Shown here piece after piece: positions 20,288-32,312 of a stretch of DNA of 64,000 bases. The DNA comes from Gerris lacustris (Eukaryota; Arthropoda; Insecta; Hemiptera; Gerridae): positions 12,029,877 to 12,093,876 of the forward strand of contig OX578282.1 in the NCBI GenBank assembly GCA_951217055.1. Direction: 5' to 3'. A program made the position numbers and the translations under genes. The stretch's first letter is position 1. Every line of letters starts with the position of its first letter. The notes under the pieces are model-generated. The model saw only the letters and a list, made by a program, of their open reading frames with translations. It did not search any database and was not told where the DNA came from.

Positions 20288-22131
20288 CATAATAAAGTGG
20301 TTCCACACATTACAAATAATTTAAACCTAATTCTCTGCGCCTCTCTCCTTACAATTCACATATTGCACTGATTTACAACAGTTAGTAGATAACCCTTCAA
20401 GTACATACATATATAATTAACAAGCCTGTACTGAGCACTCCATGTAGGGCCATGCTAGGGATCAGTGGCTATGTTTATAACTATCATTAAGGCCAAGCGG
20501 TTAAATGAAATACCTAAATACTTCTATATCACAATAATGACTCCTTTTGAAAAATATAAACGCTAATTAAGTTAAAAACTTCAGGAGTGCTTTCTTAAAA
20601 TGTTTATTTTGAACAAAACAAATTCTACAATTATCATCTCATACAAATGTAAGGTAAATTATTACAGATGACAATAATAAACATATAAGAAGCAAAGTCT
20701 TATAATGAATGCTAATGGCAGAATGTACATCTGGAGTGGGATTACATTAGTTTATATTGTAATTTTGTGGTGATGGGTACAAGTGTGAAATATGTACGGT
20801 AGCACAATAGTTAGAAAGTTAGTAGATTATATGAATAAACTCGGTTATAACTTTTGAACTGTTCAGATTATTTTGAATTATTAAATATTTAAATTATTTT
20901 GATCGGGCTTGTCGCATTGTTCTATTTGTTAAACAGTTTTTAAGATAATTCATTTTTGTTTATAGAGGCGAAATGTTCCAAAATTATTTTAAGTTTCAAT
21001 GTTCAAAATTCGATATTTTTAAAATGGCGGCATATGTCAAAAAACTGAGTAGGAAAATTCAGTGGAAATGATTGTCTTATAAAGAGGTAATAATTCAAGC
21101 AAATTTCAGCACAATTAGGACATTTTTCACGTTTTTGCTAACAGCAAAATGGATTAATGTCGTCACAAATTTCTAATTTTCCGGGCTGCACAACTATGTA
21201 CATATTATAAGGACTCTTTTATGTACCATGTTTCCACTTTCTAGCTTAAGAAGATCTGTGGGAGTTATGAAAACAGACAGACTAGCATACACACAGACAG
21301 ATATAATAAAATAAATAAAACCGCTTAAATGGTCTTAGTCAAAACGAATAATTCCGTTTTGGGTGTTGGGTGTTTATAACCGATACCTCGGTTTTGGAAT
21401 TTGTTTGGGTGAAAACAATACTTTTTCTTCAAAGGGTAAGGAAAAGTAAAAAATCTTGATATAGAATGGGGTCAATTTTTTAGGTGCAGATAATAATACC
21501 TAAGTGGATTTCTTTACATTTTAAGAGTTGAAAATATTTTTTAAAAAAATTACTTCAGTTTTTATATTTTTGCAACAATTTCTCTCATTTATTAAGTTAT
21601 CTATATAATATATCAATATTTTTCTCATCACATATCTTATCCTTTAGGTAGAGGTCAGTTCGAATAACAATGAAGGTTAACTCTTGCATAATTCATTAAT
21701 TAAAATTAGATAAAACCCAGTAGGAAAGTTCATTACAGCTTCGAGCCATTAATTAAAGCTTTTCCGTAGGTACATGTAATCGATACAACGAAAAACTGAA
21801 TTACTTTCTTTTATTAATATCCTTCCCAATTTGCAATATATTTTGTAAATTGGACAGAGGTTAGTATGTAGGGGAGTCAGTGTTTTAAAGGTTTTCCAAA
21901 GGTAAAATTTACAATTTAACAGAATCGAAAAAGCAATTAGAACAGAATCGACGCTAAGTTGAATAATAAATGAGATAAAATTACAATTCAACGGAAAAAA
22001 GAGAGTAGAACCAAGAGATAAAAATTATCTAATCTAGAAAACAATAATGTATAGTAAATCATACAGAATTGTCGAATTTATGAAATCTTATCATATTAGC
22101 ACTCTGTATTCGATATTTATTTATTTATTTA
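20288..22131. other. Unannotated; repeat-like block at about 20820-21330
   Basis: The block at 20820-21330 (AACTCGGTTATAACTTTTGA ... ACAGACAGACTAGCAT) has the same flavour as families A-C, but no second copy is seen in this window. The rest is AT-rich and unassigned. Confidence 0.4.
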
Positions 22132-22704
22132 TTGCTTCCGAGCTTACCGAAGGTTCTGAAGGACAAAAATATTTTATATCTACGATTTCAAAAATTCCAA
22201 GAAAGTAATCCGGTTCAGATATCAGGGAACATTTTTGGATCCATGTCGTGTCGGCCTGTCATTCAATTTTTTCGAACCAACATATCTTAAAAACTACACG
22301 TCCGATTTCAATGAAATTGGGATGGTAGGTCACAATTAGCCCATTGCTGGCCCCATATAAGTTTCAATAAAACTTTCTGTGTCTATTTGTTTCTCTTCTA
22401 CATAAGTACAAACATATATTTATTTACTCCTATATCTTCAAAAGTACTCATCTGATTTGTATGAGATTTGGATAGTTCGTTGAAAGTGGCCCGCAGATAG
22501 CCCCAGATTAATTACAACCATCTGCACTCTTTAACATTGATACTTTAATTCGTCTAAAAAATCCAAAATTGTTGACAGATAAAAAAATGGTGGAAATATT
22601 TAAACAAATTAGACAACAATGGCTTGTAAAAGCATAAAATCAATAAGTAGGTACGTAATAGGATGCGAGGAAGCTATGCGCCACACCAATTGGCAGTCTA
22701 TTTT
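22132..22704 (+). repeat. Family A repeat, subfamily 1, full length (copy 4)
   Basis: Head GCTTCCGAGCTTACCGAAGG at 22134 and tail ATTGGCAGTCTATTTT at the right. The interior is subfamily 1 (CGAACCAACATATCTTAAAA, TTTCAATAAAACTTTC, AGTGGCCCGCAGATAGCCCC). Confidence 0.92.
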
Positions 22705-22727
22705 CAAATGAAATGTCACTAACAATA

Positions 22728-23068
22728 TTGCTTTCGAGCTTACCAAAATCAACAGGAGGCATTTTGATCATTTTGAAGAACATTTTTGTCTCCAAATTCA
22801 GAAATTTCACTTCAGATATCAGGAAATATTTTTCGTCCTAAGAATGTCCTCGTTCGACATTTTTTCAAACCATCGTATCTTGAAATCCACTTCTCCGATT
22901 AATATGAAATTGGTAAGCCTTCTAGGCCCATTAGCTTCTTTTCTGCTTGCGCACTAACTATTCTTTATTAACACATATATCTTTAAAAGAACTTATCCTA
23001 ATTGTAAAGAAATTTGGATGATTTATCGAAAGTTGCCTACAATGGTTCCATATTAATTTCAATCGTCT
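22728..23068 (+). repeat. Family A repeat, diverged and truncated (copy 5)
   Basis: Starts TTGCTTTCGAGCTTACCAAA, 24 bases after the previous copy, and keeps subfamily 1 order (CCATCGTATCTTGAAA, TAGGCCCATTAGCTT, TTTCAATCGTCTGCG) before losing homology. It is older than its neighbour, judging by divergence. Confidence 0.8.
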
Positions 23069-23179
23069 GCGAAACAAACACTGTGCTTAGTGTTATGCCA
23101 TCCATCCAAGTCTTGAATAAGCCTGGCAGCCTCTCATCCATTAAAAGTATCTTTAATATGTATTATCTCAGGCATTAGA

Positions 23180-23760
23180 AATACAGAAAAAGACTGGCAT
23201 CTGTACAGAGAGCCGGAGCCCTGTTACCACTCTGTCTCTGAAGCAGCAATCCTTGTAATCGAAGAGATCGTCTCGATCGACCTCCTGGCCGAAGAAAGAT
23301 AGGAGAAAAGAACAACAAAGAAGAGAAGAAATCAGGATGGTGAGAGGGGAGAAATGAGACAATGATGCAATGTCAAGAGGAACCAACCGGGTGATGACTG
23401 CCAGGCTAATTCAAGACCTGGACGGATGGAACAGGAAACACGGTGAGCTGAACTACTTCGTGACGAAGCTGCTGCCGGGACATAGCTTGTTCCGGGCTTA
23501 ATTTTTCAAGATAGGAAAGACACCGAGACCTACTACACACTGCAGTGATATGAACGATGACGCTCAACAAATTTTCTTCGTCTGCACCAAGTGAAGAAGA
23601 CGGAGAGACTGGTGAACATCGTGGATGGAGTCACCTCGGAAAACTTAGTCAGCAAGATGCTGGAAAGATGAAGAACTGGTCAGAGGTGGTCTCTTTTGCC
23701 AAGAATATCTTACGGTGGAAGTAGGCAACCAAAGACCGAACCCCAGAGCAACAATATCCT
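23180..23760 (+). pseudogene. R1/Jockey-type LINE remnant, reverse transcriptase C-terminus
   Basis: Three frames on the plus strand together show KRLASVQRAGAL, then HSVSEAAILVIEEIVSIDLL and AEER. Further on come FRA/KIG-like residues and DMNDDAQQIFFVCTK, the degenerate zinc-knuckle-like tail (C..C-H-C spacing) typical of the R1/Jockey/I group C-terminus. Stops (TAG after AEER, several TGA) and frameshifts make it non-functional. It ends near 23760 in an A-run (23766-23779), consistent with a poly-A tail. Only the last 200 or so codons are present, the normal outcome of 5' truncation. Confidence 0.75.
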
Positions 23761-23779
23761 AACTAAAAAAAAAAAAAAT

Positions 23780-24292
23780 TGAAAACCAATTATAAAAGGA
23801 GCGCTGCCTATATAGGCCAAGAAAGGGGCACGAGCTCGAAGTAATGTCCTAACGGTTCCGTGCTGGAATTTGCCTGGAAATAGGTTTTGTGGGTTCAGTT
23901 GGTTGCTACTTGATTAGTAGCAACCCCGCTCAGTAGTCATTTTGAAAATTCCCACGGTTTCCCTCGTAAAAAAATAAAAACTCTTAAATTTAAAAGACAA
24001 TCACAGTAATTCAAATGGACACTATCACAAAAATGTATTTTAATAAACAAAAGTAAGAATGTTAATTCATTCATTTTATAACCATATTCAATAATGAATA
24101 TTAAATATTTAACTTTTTAACTATTCTAATTGATAATTATCAGTAAACCGATAGTGAAAAGAATAAGATATTCAGGTACCAACAATAAAATTATTAAAAC
24201 GTTTGTGTAGAGAAATAAATATTTAAAATAGACATAATACTTTTAGGTGAAACGGAAATGATTTAAGCTAATATTGATCCAAGTTTAATAAA
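23780..24292. other. Unannotated stretch
   Basis: No feature recognised. Confidence 0.45.
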
Positions 24293-24640
24293 TAAATAAA
24301 TGTGAATATTAAGATTAGGCAAATGTAATTCCTGGTTTTTTTCCGAAGTCCGTCTTAGAAGAAGTTTACGTCATTAAAACGGCAATAGATATTCCGTGTT
24401 TACTTAAGATCTTTCTAACAAATGGCTGCCTCAAGAATAACTGAATCAAGATTAGTAAATAAATACTCGTATGTTCAAGATTAAGATTATGTAAATGTAA
24501 TACCTGGTATTTTCCAAAGTCCTTCTTAGAAGAAGTTTACGTCATTAAAAGGGCAATAGATATTCTGGATCTACTTTATATCTAATTTCTAACTTAGATG
24601 GCTGTATCAAGTATAATTTCGAGGAAACTCACGGTGAAGG
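24293..24640. repeat. 172-bp tandem duplication
   Basis: AAGATTA.G.AAATGTAAT at 24311 recurs at 24483, followed in both units by CTTAGAAGAAGTTTACGTCA and GGCAATAGATATTC. Confidence 0.9.
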
Positions 24641-24772
24641 ACTTTGAACACTCCGCGACGCGGATTTCACCGGAAAAAAAGAAGATATTTATGATAAGAC
24701 AACCCGCGGAAGTCAAAGCGATTAAGTTAAGATCAGCTACTTGAGACCTGCGCTTATAATAATATGTATTAC

Positions 24773-25080
24773 AAAAAAAGGAAGTGAACATGAAGCAATA
24801 CATACCTGAAACAAACCAAGTCTATTAGAGGTATGTATTCAAAAGGAAGCGAACATGAAGCAACACAAACGTGATACAAACCAAGTCTATTAGAGGCATG
24901 TACAAAAAAGGAAGTGAACATGAAGCAACACAAACCTATTAGAGGTATGTAATAAAAATGAAGCAACACATACCTAAAACAAACCAAGTCTAATAGAGGT
25001 AAATAATAAAAACGAAGTGAACATGAAGCAACACAAACCAGAAACAATCCAAGTCTATTAGAGGTATGTAATAAAAAGTT
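24773..25080. repeat. About 66-bp tandem repeat x 5
   Basis: Units contain GTGAACATGAAGCAACACA and AACCAAGTCTATTAGAGGTA; one unit is shortened. A degenerate single unit occurs at about 47225-47290. Cysteine-rich minus-strand frames through the array are incidental. Confidence 0.9.
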
Positions 25081-26554
25081 ATGAATTTCATCGTTTTCCG
25101 ACGTAAAAAAAAGTATAAGAATATAAAAGAAATATTTACATTCATCATAACATTCAGGAGAATACAAATGCAATAGGAGAGTGTCGAATCAGTTATGGTT
25201 AGTGCAACGTCAAGTACAAGTAAAAGAATTCCAAACGATAAAAACGTACTTAGAATAAATAAAGTTTATCGTAAAAAAAGTCAGAGTAAAAGAAAGTTCT
25301 AGACTGGGTTTGGATAAAGTCGGACTTTAGAAGAGTATCTGGAGAGAAAGTTTTCTGGTGAAGGCCTCGAGGGGACAAGAAAGCAGAAACTGTTTTACCA
25401 TGCTTTTTCTCAATGCCATCCACAACGCTTTTCTTTACACGAGAAAAAAAGAATAAAAAAAAGGTTTTCTCAGGGGGTTCCCTACAGGTAAATGGCCCTT
25501 GAACATCTGTTTTCCTTTAGTATTTCCCTTGATACAAGAGGTAGGGGGAGGGGGGAGAATTCCTAACTTTGCTTAAAGAGATGTCGGGGATGGTAAAAGG
25601 GCTAGCGAAAAGTTGGCGTGGATTTCACTTTAGACTGGACCCCTCGTGGCAAAATCCCCGAAATGTGTGTTTGAACAAGTTTTTTAGGGTTTGGAGGTTG
25701 GTTTTGGGGTAAGCTCGAGTCGGGAGGTCGGAAGGTCCTCATCCCTTAAAGCCGCCAGCACCCCTTCACAAGAGGTTGTATTGTAGTTAAGACAAACTGT
25801 TCGGGGAGGAGCGGAGAAGGGGCTTTTGTTGTAGGAAGCTTTTTCCCCGGTTTAGGTTTCAGGTTTTAGGGAAAAAGCAGTTTTAAAAGTAAACAGAGCG
25901 TGCCGAGAGGCCCCTGTTGTACGTTCTAGGCTCCTTTCCAACATACATGATCCGAAACCGAGGGCTTCGGTACTAACAAAAGCTGAAAACAGAAGAGGGC
26001 CAAAAAGACAATTGGCAAGATAAACCATGGGATTAGACTAATTGGAAAGAGACAACTATTAATTATAAAACCACATAAAATATATAACAGGGTAAACTGG
26101 AATTACCACCGCAGCAATCCCAGTAACAGGAATAATTAACCTATTAAATAAACTTTGAAGTACTAAATAAATCTAGAAGGGTTCAAATTTTATGAAGTTT
26201 ATCGTCAACCACACAGATTTTAACCACTTTAATTGGCCACTTAATCACGTTTCACACTTTGAACTGAATTGAATTGGACGATGACCAATTGAAGCAGTCT
26301 AAATCAGCCTTAATAAATGCTATTTTGATTTGCTAATGAACAACAATTATTGATTCTACTCTTAAAAATATTATTGCTAATCATCGCGAGGCTCTATCAT
26401 TGCGAGCGTAATGCAATAAATATTAGATATTAAGAAAATAGCTAAACATGATGAGCTGATAGTTAAATAGGATTATTGTAATAGAGAGCCGTGTAGTGAG
26501 GGAGAAGAGTGCTTTAGAACGTAAGATATCGGTAAAAACGTTGTTTTCTCTATT
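25081..26554. other. Unannotated; GC-richer region about 25300-25980
   Basis: Composition rises between about 25300 and 25980, but I see no open frame, motif or second copy. A short block at about 26380-26415 is the inverted partner of 15185-15220. Confidence 0.45.
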
Positions 26555-27672
26555 TTAAACGTTTAGGCTTTAATAGTTTTAGCAATCTTTATCACTTCAT
26601 GGCGGTGTCGGTGTTGGTTTTACTAAAAAAAAAATGTTGCATTTGAAAATGTAGGTAAAGATAGAACCTTTTCCCGTCCTAAAATGTCAATTTTTACATT
26701 TAAAGTTTACGCGAGCGTTGCGCGTGAACTCTTTGTCGGATGACGCTGTCTAACGAAATTAGCCTAAACATTAGTAAAAAAAATATGTGTACCAAATTTC
26801 AACTAAATCGGTCAACTTTTACTCAAGTTATCGACGGGCACGTAAACAAAAAAAATAATAATTTTAGTGTGGAACATTCATCACGTTCAATGGAACATGT
26901 TTTAATGATTTTACGCTTTTAAACACCATTATTGTCATTTTCTTTTATAGTTTTAAGATATGTTGGTTATCAAAAATTGAGGGATAGACAGGACACGGGA
27001 TTGAAAATGTTCCCTGATGTCTGAAACGGATTTCTGTCTTGGAATTTTTAAAATTGGAGACAAAAAAAAAGTTGGAAAAACCATTGAGATTAATACCTTT
27101 CTATTTTTTAATATTTTATGTTAAATGGATGTCTTCTAGGTGTAATAAAAAACATTTTTTCTTTCTCTTACATGAGACGTTTCTATACATGAGACGTTAT
27201 TTTTATTTTTTTTTTCTCTTATAAGATGACTTTATAGGGTCATCTTCTGTCACAGTTCTTTATTATATTATTGGTGAGCTTCACCATGGAAGAGAAGAGG
27301 GAATGGAGTTAAGCTAACTCCATGAGAGTGGGTCTTAATTTAGTTAGTTTTAAAAAAATAATAAACGTCACAGAACACAGAAGCATAATTACTAATTACA
27401 CATAATACAATTAAAATAAATCTATGGTTTAGACTAGTGATGTAAAATACATGGAGTTAGCTTTTTTAATTCACCAATAATATAATAAAGAACATTGACA
27501 GAAGATGACCCTATAAAGGGTCGAAACGTCTCATGTAAGAGAAAAAAAAAATGTTTTTTATTACACCAAGAAGACATCCATTTAACAAAAAATATTAAAA
27601 ATTTTTTTAAAAAAGTTGGTTCTTCAGAACGATCACATAGCTTCCGTTTCCTTAGGTAGCTGAGAAGCAAAA
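26555..27672 (-). repeat. Family A repeat, subfamily 2, interrupted (copy 6)
   Basis: Interior blocks (GCGAGCGTTGCGCGTGAAC, ACTCAAGTTATCGACG) and the head flank (CTGAAACGGATTTCTGTCTTG) run to about 27061. The head continues at 27620-27672 (TTCAGAACGATCACATAGCT...GAGAAGCAAAA). Between them lies a 533-bp insertion (27076-27608). The segment at about 26840-26975 is also foreign to other copies. Confidence 0.85.
27076..27608. mobile_element. Penelope-like inverted terminal repeat pair inserted in family A
   Basis: Inverted arms (about 27097-27275 and 27465-27605) share TGTTAAATGGATGTCTTCT, GGTGTAATAAAAAACAT, CTTACATGAGACGTTTC and TTATATTATTGGTGA. An 11-bp direct duplication AAAAAAGTTGG flanks it (27065-27075 and 27609-27619). 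The right arm on the plus strand reads AGATGA, a stem CCCTATAAAGGG, then TCGAAACGTC, close to the hammerhead core found in Penelope-like repeats. Target duplications longer than those of LTR elements and inverted terminal repeats fit Penelope-like elements. The left arm carries a small internal duplication. Confidence 0.65.
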
Positions 27673-28372
27673 CAAGAAAACACATTAATATGAAAGTTAT
27701 ATAAAGAAGATAAAAGTAGCTTTAAAAAGACTTGTTTTACTTTAGACATACCAGTAAAGAATAATAACACTTCAGAATTGTAAATAATATTAAAATGAAT
27801 AAAATAAAAGAGGTAGTAGAAATAAGTGAGTGTAAAAAATATTTTAAACTTATTTAACAAACTCATCACGTTCAATTTTTTGAGTTTTATAAATAAAACC
27901 CAAAAACAAAGTTCCCAACAACAAGTTTTCAAACTAAAGTTTGGGTAAATTTCACGAAAATTTTAGACGAAGCAACTGCTTTATCCAATTACGGATTCAG
28001 GATCCCTTTCTATTCAATAACTTCAATAGAATACAAGTACAATAAATTTATCAAGGAAAGACTGCTCTATCAAGCAGAAACATTGCTGCTATTTTTTAGA
28101 CTGTGCCCATTATGAATTATAGTTCCTTTCTATCTAATTTTTTTTCAGTTAACTTTAACAATAAAATAAAGGTTTTAAAGGTTATATCATCTTCATTCGT
28201 GTTAAGGTTAGAACGTCATGATATACCTGACCTAAGCTATTATATCCTTTACCCTCACCATTTGGGTTCCTTAATCCTTCTATAGCTATAGTCTAATCCC
28301 ACTTTGTATTGCTGTATTAAGTCATAAAAGCTTGTAAAGTAAATATGTAGCTAGTAGAATCTATACTCTTAC
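27673..28372. other. Unannotated stretch
   Basis: AT-rich; no feature recognised. Confidence 0.45.
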
Positions 28373-29277
28373 TAGAGGTCGACCAAGAAGTCATGAACAC
28401 GGGAGAAACGGAAAGCTTAACTTCGTTTAAAATCGGAACTTCCGAGTAGTGCCGAAGTCAGTACAGTCGGGTGCTAAGACAATACCCATTTCTAGTTTGT
28501 ATGACATGCGCAGTTACGTCAAATCTCAAGAATAACAACAACAAGAAGGTTTCCAATCTGTTAGGTTTCCTGTTTTGTTTGTTTTTATACAATACGAATT
28601 ATAGTCACAACTGTCACACAACAGTTTTGATTTTGTACCATTCACCATGATGATGCAAATGCAAAGAACACTACAAATAATGGGGTTGGAACAAACCTAA
28701 TATTTATTTGTTATCATAAAAATGATTGGTCTCCATGACAATTAATCAAAATAATATTAGCGAATTTATAGTTTGCTTTTCTCCATTATATTTTTTATAA
28801 ATAAAATAACCAGGAAAACTTATCTTAGAATCTCATTATTTGTATAATTTCTTCCTAATTTTGAATTCGTGTTATGATCCATGTTTTTAATAATACCAGG
28901 AAATTTAATTTACTAAAGAGAAAATTGCCAAAAACAATCCGAGAGAGGTAATAGTACAAATAATAATTCACAAATCCAGAAATAAAGAGGAAGAAAAAAA
29001 TCGATTAAGAAAGAAGAAAATTTATTTAGATTTAAAGAATATTATTGTGAATAATCAATAAATAATAATATAAAGATATTATTTTATATTATAGTGATTT
29101 CTTATCAGGTACAGTGTTGCCTGTTGCAAAAAATATAGAAGTTATCAAAAATAAAATTATTAATAACAAAAGAACAACACTGTATTTTTTGACAGTGGTC
29201 TATTTTAATAAAAACAGACTGTAAATGGCTTCACTAGCGCACTCCTCACATTTCCATGACTTCTTGGTCCACCTCTA
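28373..29277. mobile_element. 905-bp TIR element, hAT-like
   Basis: TAGAGGTCGACCAAGAAGTC at the left matches, inverted, GACTTCTTGGTCCACCTCTA at the right, with one mismatch over about 23 bp. TAGAGGT(G/C)-type ends are common in hAT elements. The 8-bp flanks (ACTCTTAC and GCACTTAA) agree at only 5 of 8 positions, so the duplication is weak. No transposase is visible. Family F sequence lies inside at 28484-28604. Confidence 0.65.
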
Positions 29278-30001
29278 GCACTTAACACTGAAGATTATAT
29301 TAAACGTCGAATATAACTAATAAATATAAAATTGTAGTGACAATATTGTTACGTTACACTTAACCTCTCTGGTCATAATTATGAAGTGGTACCACAAAAT
29401 CTCAGCCAAAACAACCGATTATAAGTAAAATTAGAATAAGTTTTCTTTTTTTTTACTAAATCGACACAATTAATTGGTTCTCTAATCTGTATATGCAATA
29501 AAACCTTCATAAAGTGACCACTGAAGGAACCAGCCAAAAGTGAACGCCTTATCCAAATTAGGTAAGAAGAAATGGTTACACAAGGACCAAAAAAAGTGGT
29601 CAACTTAGTCAGGTAATACGTGTAGTCACATAAGCAGGGTTAACTGTATGTACTTTGTTAGGCCTATAAAAAAATATGTTCAGTTTTACACCATTACAAA
29701 ATACAGTAAATACATAGTAGGTATATGTATGAGTAACAGTACAAAAATAATTTTCGTATAAAAATAAAATTCTGGACATTTTACAGTTTCGATAATAATA
29801 ATTATTGTCATTATTGAAATATCTATATTTAATACATTACACATCCGCATGGAAATATTTCTTGTATGAATATATTTTCCCGCTCATTCTAGTGGTTTAA
29901 TAGTTTTTGAGTATACTTCAACCTCATAAGCATTGAACATAAAGAAATAATTTGTAAAAGATCTGAGTAAAAGAAAATTTACTTATTTTTTTCAAATAAT
30001 T
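29278..30001. other. Unannotated stretch
   Basis: AT-rich; no feature recognised. Confidence 0.45.
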
Positions 30002-30569
30002 TTGCTTCCGAGCTTACCGAAGGTAACGAAAGCATTGTGTTCACTTTTGAGAACGAAAAACTTTTATGCCTCCGATTTTAAAAATTCCAAGACAGAAATC
30101 CGTTTCAGACATCAGGGAACATTTTTCGTGTCTGTCTGTCTGTCGGTCAGTGAGTCCGAGAATTATGAAACGTGCGACGATAACTTGAGTAAAAGTAGAC
30201 CGATTTTGATGAAATTTGGTAGACTTGTTAATTTTACTAATGCCCAGAACGAGTTCGTTGGCCAGCGTTATCCGTGCAAGTGTTCACGAGCAACGCTCGC
30301 GTAAACATGAACTTCAAATTTAAAATTGGAATTTTGGGTCGGAAAAAATCTAACTTCATCAATTCAATGAGACAAACATTTTTTTCAAATACAATTTTTT
30401 AGTAAAACCAACAGCGACACCTGTATGAAGTGTTAAAGATCGCTAAAACTATTTAATAGTTTTTACACAATAAAAAATATAACAATAATTTGAATGTTAA
30501 TATAACAATAAAGTACATGATAGGATGCGAGGAAGCTATGTGCCACACTAATTGGTAGTCTATTTTTTA
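30002..30569 (+). repeat. Family A repeat, subfamily 2, full length (copy 7)
   Basis: Head at 30004, subfamily 2 interior (GAATTATGAAACGTGCGACG, GGTAGACTTGTTAATTTTAC) and tail ending TAGTCTATTTTTT. The next family A copy starts 2-4 bases later, forming a head-to-tail pair. The open frame at 30002-30304 corresponds to frames in other copies but varies freely and is not a gene. Confidence 0.92.
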
Positions 30570-30570
30570 T

Positions 30571-30871
30571 TTGCTTCCGAGCTCACCGAAGGTAATGGAA
30601 GATCTATGTGATCGTACTGAAGAACAACAATTTTATATCTCCGATTTCAAAAATTCCAAGACAGAAATACGTTTCAGACATGAGGTTCCGTGAAGTTCTG
30701 TAAATTTTTAAAATGTAATCAATTTGACAATAATCTTTAATATAGTAAAAAAGGGCAAATCTCTGTACAAAGAATTTCGACCAAAACCAAATCTAAACTG
30801 TGACATCGATATGCCCCGTGCAGGGGACGGTAAGAGAAGAAAAATTGGTAAGGCGTGAATCTCACGTAAAA
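30571..30871 (+). repeat. Family A repeat, subfamily 3, left part (copy 8)
   Basis: Head at 30573, then a third interior type: TTTGACAATAATCTTTAATA, TCTGTACAAAGAA, AAATCTAAACTGTGACATCG, GGTAAGAGAAGAAAAAT. It is interrupted at about 30871 by family C and resumes at 32137. Confidence 0.85.
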
Positions 30872-32136
30872 AGGGTTTCGTTGGTATTGTGAACACAAAA
30901 TTAGTAAGGGGGAGGGGAGATAAGTTTTGATTTTTTTTTTACAAAATGGCGCGCAAAATTAAATGTTTCCATCAAGTGTTATACATTTTTGAAATCTACT
31001 CTTCAATACCTTTCATTTAATTCCCCACTCAAAATTAAATAAAAAAAAAAGTCGGATAACATGAATTATCCGCCATCTTGGATTTCCAGTAAATCAGAAC
31101 AAATTGATAATCTTATTTTTTCTATTGCCCAGAAGACCGCACATTTTGCATATTTTTCTATATTTTTAGTAACAGCGGAAATACGATTTTAGGGGGGGGG
31201 GATACGCAAAATTTCGACGTTTTTTAACAAAATGGCGCCAAAAATTAAGCATTATCCCTAAGTGGTATATATATTTCTATTCTACTCTTCAATACCTTTC
31301 ATTTGATACCCCACTCAAAATTTAAAATTTTTTTTTTTTTTCGAGTGACATGAATTATCCGCCATCTTGGATTTCCAGTAAATCAGATCAAATTGCTAAT
31401 CTTATTTTTTCTATGGCCCAGCAGACCAAACATTTTGCATATTTTTCTATATTTTTAGTAATAGCGAAATACGATTTTAGGGGGGGGGGACACGCAAAAT
31501 TTCGATGTTTTTTGACAAAATGGCACTGAAAATTAAGCACTACCCCTAAGTGGTATATACATTTCTATTCTACTCTTCAATACCTTTCATTTGATACCCC
31601 ACTCAAAATTTAAAAAAAATATTTTTTTTCGAGTGACATGAATTATCCGCCATCTTGGATTTCCAGTAAATCAGATCAAATTGCTAATCTTATTTTTTCT
31701 ATGGCCCAGCAGACCAAACATTTTGCATATTTTTCTATATTTTTAGTAATAGCGAAATACGATTTTAGGGGGGGGGGACACGCAAAATTTCGATGTTTTT
31801 TGACAAAATGGCGCTGAAAATTAAGCACTACCCCTAAGTGGTATATATATTTCTATTCTACTCTTCAATACCTTTTATTTGATACCCCACTCAAAATTAA
31901 AAAAAAATATTTTTTTTTCGCGACGTCAATTATCCGCCATTTTGAATTTGAACAGCTGATAATATTGAGTTTGCTATATTTTTCCTGTGTGCGCGTCAAA
32001 ACGATCTTTTATACTGGAAAGTTTCACGTTTTTATCTTTTTTGGTTCAAAAGTTATTGGAACCGTACAGAGTGACAGACGGACACAGGAACGAAACTATA
32101 AGGGTTTCTTTTTTTTGGTTTTACCAACGAAACCCT
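30872..32136. mobile_element. Family C DNA-transposon-like element, complete (copy 2)
   Basis: Ends are AGGGTTTCGTTGGTA (30872-30886) and TACCAACGAAACCCT (32122-32136), perfect 15-bp inverted repeats. Near the right end, GAAACCCT pairs with AGGGTTTC (about 32100-32108), forming a subterminal hairpin, with CAGACGGACACAGG beyond it. The interior is a tandem array (next entry) plus a unique tail containing CAAAAGTTATTGGAACCG. It splits a family A copy. No transposase is present. Confidence 0.85.
30941..31935. repeat. 286-288-bp tandem units inside family C, about 3.4 copies
   Basis: ACAAAATGGC starts at 30941, 31227, 31515 and 31803. Each unit contains CCTTTCATTTGATACCCCAC, GTGACATGAATTATCCGCCA, AAATACGATTTTAG and then a run of 8-9 G. 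The last unit is partial. The other family C copy has a single unit. Confidence 0.95.
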
Positions 32137-32312
32137 AAAAATGAGCCCAAATTCGCTAGTGGTTGTTAAGGTTTTTGCTCATCCTTTCGAGCGCCGCGCC
32201 GGGGGAACTCGGTCCCCAGTTATAGGTTGTAAAGGCATAAAATCATTAAAGAATACGAAATAAGACGCGAGGAAGCTATGTATACCACACTAATTAGAAG
32301 ACTATTTTTATT
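32137..32312 (+). repeat. Family A repeat, subfamily 3, right part and tail (copy 8 continued)
   Basis: GAGCC...GTTGTTAAGGTTTTTGCTC...GAGC matches 57729-57775 in another subfamily 3 copy, and the tail GAGGAAGCTATGTATACCAC...CTATTTTT ends the element. Confidence 0.8.

Noticed and set aside
24769..25173. 134-codon minus-strand frame rich in Cys, Tyr and Phe
   Set aside because: Runs through the degenerate 66-bp tandem array; the repeated residues mirror the DNA repeat.
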